A DNA stretch of 64,000 bases from Rhabditoides inermis (Eukaryota > Nematoda > Chromadorea > Rhabditida > Rhabditidae): NCBI GenBank assembly GCA_963966185.1, contig CAWZYM010000310.1:62001-126000 (forward strand). Direction: 5' to 3'. Positions 24,576-34,300 of this stretch are shown in pieces (the first letter of the stretch is position 1; each line of letters opens with the position of its first letter). The notes beneath the pieces are model-generated. The model did not search any database. It worked only from the letters and a program-made list of their open reading frames with translations, and was not told where the DNA came from. The position numbers were made by a program, and so were the translations under genes.

Positions 24576-24642
24576 GCGCATCGTTGCTTGACTTGCCAGA
24601 TCGGACGGGATGGCGTATATTCAACGAGCTATGAACGTAAGC
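24576..24642 (-). pseudogene. 5S rRNA fragment (5' 67 nt)
   Basis: Holds RNA positions 1-67 only; the C-box half is missing because the copy arises from the 90-bp duplication. A further 9-nt 5' stub lies at 24754-24762. Confidence 0.9.
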
Positions 24643-25351
24643 GGGAGAGTGAATACTTTCTTAGGTGATCGATCTGTGGAGTACCCACGAAACCACCTGG
24701 TACCGCAATATAAAGCGATGTGTCGAGCCCGGATCTTCCGCCGCCGAGACAAGAACGTAAGCGGGAGAGTGAATACTTTCTTAGGTGATCGATCTGTGGA
24801 GTACCCACGAAACCACCTGGTACCGCAATATAAAGCGATGTGTCGAGCCCGGATCTTCCGCCGCCGAGACAAGCATAACCAACAACACGTACGCATCCAC
24901 GGGCTCACCGAAATCCGTGTTGTTGGAACTCGCATTAGACATTGATTACTGTGTTTTACTAATCTTACCGTAATTTACGTAATCGTTATTGTGTGCGACT
25001 TGATTCGAGATAAATATTCTGATTCTGATTCTGTGTCGACCTATGAATAGGTTAGTGTTTCCGTAAGTATTGCCCCCCCCCGTATGCCAGCTGACCCGTG
25101 AGAACGAATAGCAGGTTGACAAATAAACAATTGAACAATTGGACAATTGGACATTTGGAAAATTGGACATTTGGAGAATCGGACAATTGGCAAACTCGAA
25201 CTGCGAAGACAAACTCACTGCGAAGAGCTGAGGAGAATTCCCACCTCCCTTTCTTCCTCCCCCTCCTCTCTCTCTCTCTCTCTCTCTCCCTATCTTCGAA
25301 TTACTTTCCATCTCCCTATTTCACTTAAAGTCGTTTCTGCAAAAAAAGAAA

Positions 25352-25469
25352 GCTTACGTTACCCGGGATTCCCAAGCCGTCTCCGATCCAAGTACTAACC
25401 GGGCGCATCGTTGCTTGACTTGCCAGATCGGACGGGATGGCGTATATTCAACGAGCTATGAACGTAAGC
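25352..25469 (-). rRNA. 5S rRNA copy 34
   Basis: Full length; the following spacer has C11. Confidence 0.97.
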
Positions 25470-26064
25470 GGGAGAGTGAATACTTTCTTAGGTGATCGAT
25501 CTGTGGAGTACCCACGAAACCACCTGGTACCGCAATATAAAGCGATGTGTCGAGCCCGGATCTTCCGCCGCCGAGACAAGCATAACCAACAACACGTACG
25601 CATCCACGGGCTCACCGAAATCCGTGTTGTTGGAACTCGCATTAGACATTGATTACTGTGTTTTACTAATCTTACCGTAATTTACGTAATCGTTATTGTG
25701 TGCGACTTGATTCGAGATAAATATTCTGATTCTGATTCTGTGTCGACCTATGAATAGGTTAGTGTTTCCGTAAGTATTGCCCCCCCCCCCGTATGCCAGC
25801 TGACCCGTGAGAACGAATAGCAGGTTGACAAATAAACAATTGAACAATTGGACAATTGGACATTTGGAAAATTGGACATTTGGAGAATCGGACAATTGGC
25901 AAACTCGAACTGCGAAGACAAACTCACTGCGAAGAGCTGAGGAGAATTCCCACCTCCCTTTCTTCCTCCCCCTCCTCTCTCTCTCTCTCTCTCTCTCTCT
26001 CCCTATCTTCGAATTACTTTCCATCTCCCTATTTCACTTAAAGTCGTTTCTGCAAAAAAAGAAA

Positions 26065-26182
26065 GCTTACGTTACCCGGGATTCCCAAGCCGTCTCCGAT
26101 CCAAGTACTAACCGGGCGCATCGTTGCTTGACTTGCCAGATCGGACGGGATGGCGTATATTCAACGAGCTATGAACGTAAGC
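26065..26182 (-). rRNA. 5S rRNA copy 35
   Basis: Full length; the following spacer has C7. Confidence 0.97.
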
Positions 26183-26773
26183 GGGAGAGTGAATACTTTC
26201 TTAGGTGATCGATCTGTGGAGTACCCACGAAACCACCTGGTACCGCAATATAAAGCGATGTGTCGAGCCCGGATCTTCCGCCGCCGAGACAAGCATAACC
26301 AACAACACGTACGCATCCACGGGCTCACCGAAATCCGTGTTGTTGGAACTCGCATTAGACATTGATTACTGTGTTTTACTAATCTTACCGTAATTTACGT
26401 AATCGTTATTGTGTGCGACTTGATTCGAGATAAATATTCTGATTCTGATTCTGTGTCGACCTATGAATAGGTTAGTGTTTCCGTAAGTATTGCCCCCCCG
26501 TATGCCAGCTGACCCGTGAGAACGAATAGCAGGTTGACAAATAAACAATTGAACAATTGGACAATTGGACATTTGGAAAATTGGACATTTGGAGAATCGG
26601 ACAATTGGCAAACTCGAACTGCGAAGACAAACTCACTGCGAAGAGCTGAGGAGAATTCCCACCTCCCTTTCTTCCTCCCCCTCCTCTCTCTCTCTCTCTC
26701 TCTCTCTCTCCCTATCTTCGAATTACTTTCCATCTCCCTATTTCACTTAAAGTCGTTTCTGCAAAAAAAGAAA

Positions 26774-26891
26774 GCTTACGTTACCCGGGATTCCCAAGCC
26801 GTCTCCGATCCAAGTACTAACCGGGCGCATCGTTGCTTGACTTGCCAGATCGGACGGGATGGCGTATATTCAACGAGCTATGAACGTAAGC
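26774..26891 (-). rRNA. 5S rRNA copy 36
   Basis: Full length; the following spacer has C7. Confidence 0.97.
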
Positions 26892-27478
26892 GGGAGAGTG
26901 AATACTTTCTTAGGTGATCGATCTGTGGAGTACCCACGAAACCACCTGGTACCGCAATATAAAGCGATGTGTCGAGCCCGGATCTTCCGCCGCCGAGACA
27001 AGCATAACCAACAACACGTACGCATCCACGGGCTCACCGAAATCCGTGTTGTTGGAACTCGCATTAGACATTGATTACTGTGTTTTACTAATCTTACCGT
27101 AATTTACGTAATCGTTATTGTGTGCGACTTGATTCGAGATAAATATTCTGATTCTGATTCTGTGTCGACCTATGAATAGGTTAGTGTTTCCGTAAGTATT
27201 GCCCCCCCGTATGCCAGCTGACCCGTGAGAACGAATAGCAGGTTGACAAATAAACAATTGAACAATTGGACAATTGGACATTTGGAAAATTGGACATTTG
27301 GAGAATCGGACAATTGGCAAACTCGAACTGCGAAGACAAACTCACTGCGAAGAGCTGAGGAGAATTCCCACCTCCCTTTCTTCCTCCCCCTCCTCTCTCT
27401 CTCTCTCTCTCTCTCCCTATCTTCGAATTACTTTCCATCTCCCTATTTCACTTAAAGTCGTTTCTGCAAAAAAAGAGA

Positions 27479-27596
27479 GCTTACGTTACCCGGGATTCCC
27501 AAGCCGTCTCCGATCCAAGTACTAACCGGGCGCATCGTTGCTTGACTTGCCAGATCGGACGGGATGTCGTATATTCAACGAACTATGAACGTAAGC
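27479..27596 (-). rRNA. 5S rRNA copy 37, variant with two substitutions
   Basis: Full length. In the RNA sense it differs at C15 to U (27582) and C30 to A (27567), and the terminator run is changed at 27477. The following spacer has the longest C-run (C17). Confidence 0.95.
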
Positions 27597-28191
27597 GGGA
27601 GAGTGAATACTTTCTTAGGTGATCGATCTGTGGAGTACCCACGAAACCACCTGGTACCGCAATATAAAGCGATGTGTCGAGCCCGGATCTTCCGCCGCCG
27701 AGACAAGCATAACCAACAACACGTACGCATCCACGGGCTCACCGAAATCCGTGTTGTTGGAACTCGCATTAGACATTGATTACTGTGTTTTACTAATCTT
27801 ACCGTAATTTACGTAATCGTTATTGTGTGCGACTTGATTCGAGATAAATATTCTGATTCTGATTCTGTGTCGACCTATGAATAGGTTAGTGTTTCCGTAA
27901 GTATTGCCCCCCCCCCCCCCCCCGTATGCCAGCTGACCCGTGAGAATGAATAGCAGGTTGACAAATAAACAATTGAACAATTGGACAATTGGACATTTGG
28001 AAAATTGGACATTTGGAGAATCGGACAATTGGCAAACTCGAACTGCGAAGACAAACTCACTGCGAAGAGCTGAGGAGAATTCCCACCTCCCTTTCTTCCT
28101 CCCCCTCCTCTCTCTCTCTCTCTCTCTCCCTATCTTCGAATTACTTTCCATCTCCCTATTTCACTTAAAGTCGTTTCTGCAAAAAAAGAAA

Positions 28192-28309
28192 GCTTACGTT
28201 ACCCGGGATTCCCAAGCCGTCTCCGATCCAAGTACTAACCGGGCGCATCGTTGCTTGACTTGCCAGATCGGACGGGATGGCGTATATTCAACGAGCTATG
28301 AACGTAAGC
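28192..28309 (-). rRNA. 5S rRNA copy 38
   Basis: Full length; its upstream spacer (RNA sense) is cut at 28513 by the 64-bp satellite insert. Confidence 0.97.
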
Positions 28310-28513
28310 GGGAGAGTGAATACTTTCTTAGGTGATCGATCTGTGGAGTACCCACGAAACCACCTGGTACCGCAATATAAAGCGATGTGTCGAGCCCGGA
28401 TCTTCCGCCGCCGAGACAAGCATAACCAACAACACGTACGCATCCACGGGCTCACCGAAATCCGTGTTGTTGGAACTCGCATTAGACATTGATTACTGTG
28501 TTTTACTAATCTT

Positions 28514-28793
28514 GCATCGATCAAATCACTTTTCTAGAAACAATTCTATGCTCTCTTCTGTCTACTCTCACGTCTCTGCATCGACCACATCACTTTTCTA
28601 GAAACAATTCTATGCTCTCTTCTGTCTACTCTCACGTCTCTGCATCGACCACATCACTTTTCTAGAAACAGTTTTATGTTCTCTTTTGTCTACTCTCACG
28701 TCGCTGCATCGATCAAATCACTTTTCTAGAAACAGTTGTATGCTCTCTTCGGTCTACTCTCACGTCTCTGCATCGATCAAATCACTTTTTTAG
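28514..28793. repeat. 64-bp satellite insert S1 in 5S spacer (about 4.4 units)
   Basis: The insert replaces the spacer between ACTAATCTT and AATAGCAGG, removing about 285 bp including the C-run. Its variant bases (TATGTTCTC, TTCGGTCTAC, CACTTTTTTAG) are those found together near 36.65-36.93 and 58.72-58.99 kb in the large satellite blocks. Confidence 0.93.
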
Positions 28794-29040
28794 AATAGCA
28801 GGTTGACAAATAAACAATTGAACAATTGGACAATTGGACATTTGGAAAATTGGACATTTGGAGAATCGGACAATTGGCAAACTCGAACTGCGAAGACAAA
28901 CTCACTGCGAAGAGCTGAGGAGAATTCCCACCTCCCTTTCTTCCTCCCCCTCCTCTCTCTCTCTCTCTCTCTCTCTCCCTATCTTCGAATTACTTTCCAT
29001 CTCCCTATTTCACTTAAAGTCGTTTCTGCAAAAAAAGAAA

Positions 29041-29158
29041 GCTTACGTTACCCGGGATTCCCAAGCCGTCTCCGATCCAAGTACTAACCGGGCGCATCGT
29101 TGCTTGACTTGCCAGATCGGACGGGATGGCGTATATTCAACGAGCTATGAACGTAAGC
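29041..29158 (-). rRNA. 5S rRNA copy 39
   Basis: Full length; lies directly after satellite insert S1 and a minisatellite. Confidence 0.97.
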
Positions 29159-29744
29159 GGGAGAGTGAATACTTTCTTAGGTGATCGATCTGTGGAGTAC
29201 CCACGAAACCACCTGGTACCGCAATATAAAGCGATGTGTCGAGCCCGGATCTTCCGCCGCCGAGACAAGCATAACCAACAACACGTACGCATCCACGGGC
29301 TCACCGAAATCCGTGTTGTTGGAACTCGCATTAGACATTGATTACTGTGTTTTACTAATCTTACCGTAATTTACGTAATCGTTATTGTGTGCGACTTGAT
29401 TCGAGATAAATATTCTGATTCTGATTCTGTGTCGACCTATGAATAGGTTAGTGTTTCCGTAAGTATTGCCCCCCCCGTATGCCAGCTGACCCGTGAGAAC
29501 GAATAGCAGGTTGACAAATAAACAATTGAACAATTGGACAATTGGACATTTGGAAAATTGGACATTTGGAGAATCGGACAATTGGCAAACTCGAACTGCG
29601 AAGACAAACTCACTGCGAAGAGCTGAGGAGAATTCCCACCTCCCTTTCTTCCTCCCCCTCCTCTCTCTCTCTCTCTCTCTCCCTATCTTCGAATTACTTT
29701 CCATCTCCCTATTTCACTTAAAGTCGTTTCTGCAAAAAAAGAAA

Positions 29745-29862
29745 GCTTACGTTACCCGGGATTCCCAAGCCGTCTCCGATCCAAGTACTAACCGGGCGCA
29801 TCGTTGCTTGACTTGCCAGATCGGACGGGATGTCGTATATTCAACGAGCTATGAACGTAAGC
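29745..29862 (-). rRNA. 5S rRNA copy 40, variant C30A
   Basis: Full length; shares the RNA C30 to A change (29833) with copy 37 and is likewise followed by a long C-run and a GAATGAATAGC spacer variant. Confidence 0.96.
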
Positions 29863-30452
29863 GGGAGAGTGAATACTTTCTTAGGTGATCGATCTGTGGA
29901 GTACCCACGAAACCACCTGGTACCGCAATATAAAGCGATGTGTCGAGCCCGGATCTTCCGCCGCCGAGACAAGCATAACCAACAACACGTACGCATCCAC
30001 GGGCTCACCGAAATCCGTGTTGTTGGAACTCGCATTAGACATTGATTACTGTGTTTTACTAATCTTACCGTAATTTACGTAATCGTTATTGTGTGCGACT
30101 TGATTCGAGATAAATATTCTGATTCTGATTCTGTGTCGACCTATGAATAGGTTAGTGTTTCCGTAAGTATTGCCCCCCCCCCCCCCGTATGCCAGCTGAC
30201 CCGTGAGAATGAATAGCAGGTTGACAAATAAACAATTGAACAATTGGACAATTGGACATTTGGAAAATTGGACATTTGGAGAATCGGACAATTGGCAAAC
30301 TCGAACTGCGAAGACAAACTCACTGCGAAGAGCTGAGGAGAATTCCCACCTCCCTTTCTTCCTCCCCCTCCTCTCTCTCTCTCTCTCTCCCTATCTTCGA
30401 ATTACTTTCCATCTCCCTATTTCACTTAAAGTCGTTTCTGCAAAAAAAGAAA

Positions 30453-30570
30453 GCTTACGTTACCCGGGATTCCCAAGCCGTCTCCGATCCAAGTACTAAC
30501 CGGGCGCATCGTTGCTTGACTTGCCAGATCGGACGGGATGGCGTATATTCAACGAGCTATGAACGTAAGC
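30453..30570 (-). rRNA. 5S rRNA copy 41
   Basis: Full length; followed by the second small satellite insert at 30775. Confidence 0.97.
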
Positions 30571-30774
30571 GGGAGAGTGAATACTTTCTTAGGTGATCGA
30601 TCTGTGGAGTACCCACGAAACCACCTGGTACCGCAATATAAAGCGATGTGTCGAGCCCGGATCTTCCGCCGCCGAGACAAGCATAACCAACAACACGTAC
30701 GCATCCACGGGCTCACCGAAATCCGTGTTGTTGGAACTCGCATTAGACATTGATTACTGTGTTTTACTAATCTT

Positions 30775-31054
30775 GCATCGATCAAATCACTTTTCTAGAA
30801 ACAATTCTATGCTCTCTTCTGTCTACTCTCACGTCTCTGCATCGACCACATCACTTTTCTAGAAACAATTCTATGCTCTCTTCTGTCTACTCTCACGTCT
30901 CTGCATCGACCACATCACTTTTCTAGAAACAGTTTTATGTTCTCTTTTGTCTACTCTCACGTCGCTGCATCGATCAAATCACTTTTCTAGAAACAGTTGT
31001 ATGCTCTCTTCGGTCTACTCTCACGTCTCTGCATCGATCAAATCACTTTTTTAG
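30775..31054. repeat. 64-bp satellite insert S2 in 5S spacer (about 4.4 units)
   Basis: 280 bp, same length, ends and variant bases as S1, so both derive from one event followed by duplication of a 2.26-kb block. Confidence 0.93.
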
Positions 31055-31390
31055 AATAGCAGGTTGACAAATAAACAATTGAACAATTGGACAATTGGAC
31101 ATTTGGAAAATTGGACATTTGGAGAATCGGACAATTGGCAAACTCGAACTGCGAAGACAAACTCACTGCGAAGAGCTGAGGAGAATTCCCACCTCCCTTT
31201 CTTCCTCCCCCTCCTCTCTCTCTCTCTCTCTCTCTCTCTCCCTATCTTCGAATTACTTTCCATCTCCCTATTTCACTTAAAGTCGTTTCTGCAAAAAAAG
31301 AAAGCTTACGTTACCCGGGATTCCCAAGCCGTCTCCGATCCAAGTACTAACCGGGCGCATCGTTGCTTGACTTGCCAGATCGGACGGGAT
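31055..31390. repeat. 5S rDNA partial unit before satellite block B1
   Basis: Minisatellite, pyrimidine tract and a truncated 5S gene; it ends inside the gene where the 64-bp satellite starts. Confidence 0.93.
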
Positions 31391-31391
31391 G
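31304..31391 (-). pseudogene. 5S rRNA fragment truncated by satellite B1
   Basis: Keeps RNA positions 31 to 118 (3' 88 nt); the first 30 nt are replaced by satellite at GGGATG/CATCGATC. Lacks the 5' arm of the terminal helix, so not functional. The same breakpoint occurs at 55126. Confidence 0.92.
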
Positions 31392-34300
31392 CATCGATCA
31401 AATCGCTTTTCTAGAAACAATTTTATGCTCTCTTCTGTCTACTCTCACGTCTCTGCATCGACCACATCACTTTTCTAGAAACAGTTTTATGCTCTCTTTT
31501 GTCTACTCTCACGTCTCCTCATCGATCAAATCACTTTTCTAGAAACAGTTTTATGCTCTCTTCTGTCTACTCTCACGTCTCTGCATCGATCAAATCACTT
31601 TTCTAGAAACAGTTGTATGCTCTCCTCTGTCTACTCTCACGTCTCTGCATCGATCAAATCACTTTTCTAGAAACAGTTGTATGCTCTCTTCTGTCTACTC
31701 TCACGTCTCTGCATCGATCACATCACTTTTCTAAAAACAGTTGTATGCTCTCTTCGGTCTACTCTCACGTCTCTGCATCGATCAAATCACTTTTCTAGAA
31801 ACAATTGTATGCTCTCTTCTGTCTACTCTCACGTCTCTGCATCGATCACATCACTTTTCTAGAAACAGTTTTATGCTCTCTTCTGTCTACTCTCACGTCT
31901 CTGCATCGACCACATCACTTTTCTAGAAACAGTTTTATGCCTTCTTCTGTCTACTCTCACGTCTCTGCATCGACCACATCACTTTTCTAGAAACATTTTT
32001 ATGCTCTCTTCTGTCTACTCTCACGTCGCTGCATCGATCAAATCGCTTTTTTAGAAACAGTTCTATGCTCTCTTCTGTCTACTCTCACGTCTCTGCATCG
32101 ATCAAATCACTTTTCTAGAAACAATTCTATGCTCTCTTCTGTCTACTCTCACGTCTCTGCATCGACCACATCACTTTTCTAGAAACAGTTTTATGCTCTC
32201 TTTTGTCTACTCTCACGTCGCTGCATCGATCAAATCGCTTTTCTAGAAACAATTCTATGCTCTCTTCTGTCTACTCTCACCTCACGTCTCTGCATCGACC
32301 ACATCACTTTTCTAGAAACAGTTGTATGCTCCCTTCTGTCTACTCTCACGTCTCTGCATCGATCACATCACTTTTCTAGAAACAGTTGTATGCTCCCTTC
32401 TGTCTACTCTCACGTCTCTTCGTCGATCACATCACTTTTCTTAGAAACAGTTGTATGCTCTCCTCTGTCTACTCTCACGTCTCTGCATCGATCAAATCAC
32501 TTTTCTAGAAACAGTTTTATGCTCTCTTCTGTCTACTCTCACGTCTCTGCATCGACCACATCACTTTTCTAGAAACATTTTTATGCTCTCTTCTGTCTAC
32601 CTTTCACGTCTCTGCATCGATCACATCACTTTTCTAGAAACAGTTGTATGCTCTCTTCTGCCTACTCTCACGTCTCTGCATCGATCACATCACTTTTCTA
32701 GAGACAGTTGTATGCTCTCCTCTGTCTACTCTCACGTCTCTGCATCGATCACATCACTTTTCTAGAGACAGTTGTATGCTCTCCTCTGTCTACTCTCACG
32801 TCTCTGCATCGATCACATCACTTTTCTAGAGACAGTTGTATGCTCTCTTCTGTCTACTCTCACGTCTCTGCATCGATCAAATCACTTTTCTAGAAACAGT
32901 TGTATGCTCTCTTCTGTCTACTCTCACGTCTCTGCATCGATCAAATCACTTTTCTAGAAACAATTGTATGCTCTCTTCTGTCTACTCTCACGTCTCTGCA
33001 TCGATCACATCACTTTTCTAGAAACAATTGTATGCTCTCTTCTGTCTACTCTCACGTCTCTGCATCGATCACATCACTTTTCTAGAAACAGTTTTATGCT
33101 CTCTTCTGTCTACTCTCACGTCTCTGCATCGACCACATCACTTTTATAGAAACATTTTTATGCTCTCTTCTGTCTACTCTCACGTCGCTGCATCGATCAA
33201 ATCACTTTTCTAGAAACAATTTTATGCTCTCTTCTGTCTACTCTCACGTCTCTGCATCGATCAAATCACTTTTCTAGAAACAATTTTATGCTCTCTTCTG
33301 TCTACTCTCACGTCTCTGCATCGACCACATCACTTTTCTAGAAACAGTTTTATGCTCTCTTCTGTCTACTCTCACGTCTCTGCATCGATCACATCACTTT
33401 TCTAGAAACAGTTCTACGCTCTCTTCGGTCTACTCTCACGTCTCTGCATCGATCAAATCACTTTTCTAGAAACAATTGTATGCTCTCTTCTGTCTACTCT
33501 CACGTCTCTGCATCGATCACATCACTTTTCTAGAAACAGTTTTATGCTCTCTTCTGTCTACTCTCACGTCTCTGCATCGACCACATCACTTTTATAGAAA
33601 CATTTTTATGCTCTCTTCTGTCTACTCTCACGTCGCTGCATCGATCAAATCGCTTTTTTAGAAACAGTTCTATGCTCTCTTCTGTCTACTCTCACGTCTC
33701 TGCATCGATCAAATCACTTTTCTAGAAACAATTTTATGCTCTCTTTTGTCTACTCTCACGTCTCCTCATCGATCAAATCACTTTTCTAGAAACAATTCTA
33801 TGCTCTCTTTTGTCTACTCTCACGTCTCCTCATCGATCAAATCACTTTTCTAGAAACAATTCTATGCTCTCTTCTGTCTACTCTCACGTCTCTGCATCGA
33901 CCACATCACTTTTCTAGAAACAGTTGTATGCTCCCTTCTGTCTACTCTCACGTCTCTGCATCGATCACAACACTTTTCTAGAAACAGTTGTATGCTCCCT
34001 TCTGTCTACTCTCACGTCTCTGTATCGATCACATCACTTTTCTAGAAACAGTTGTATGCTCTCCTCTGTCTACTCTCACGTCTCTGCATCGATCAAATCA
34101 CTTTTCTAGAAACAGTTGTATGCTCTCTTCTGTCTACTCTCACGTCTCTGCATCGATCACATCACTTTTCTAGAAACAGTTGTATGCTCTCTTCGGTCTA
34201 CTCTCACGTCTCTGCATCGATCAAATAACTTTTCTAGAAACAATTGTATGCTCTCTTCTGTCTACTCTCACGTCTCTGCATCGATCACATCACTTTTCTA

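Larger units (their letters stand above)
1719..28513. repeat. 5S rDNA tandem array, left segment (38 full gene copies)
   Basis: Head-to-tail units with the 5S gene on the minus strand. Spacing is exactly 709 bp for most neighbours between 3.9 and 21.7 kb. It is 619 bp for unit 1 (short spacer), 709 for unit 2, 750 for the unit starting at 3120 (40-bp duplication in the gene plus an extra C), 708 at 13.8-14.5 kb and 710 at 21.6-22.3 kb. After 22 kb the C-run and TC-run lengths vary. The left end lies in the TC tract next to unassigned DNA; the right end is a sharp junction with the 64-bp satellite. Confidence 0.97.
28794..30774. repeat. 5S rDNA units between satellite inserts S1 and S2
   Basis: Three 5S copies in the same orientation. 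Begins at AATAGCAGG just before the minisatellite and ends at ACTAATCTT, the same junction as S1. Confidence 0.95.
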
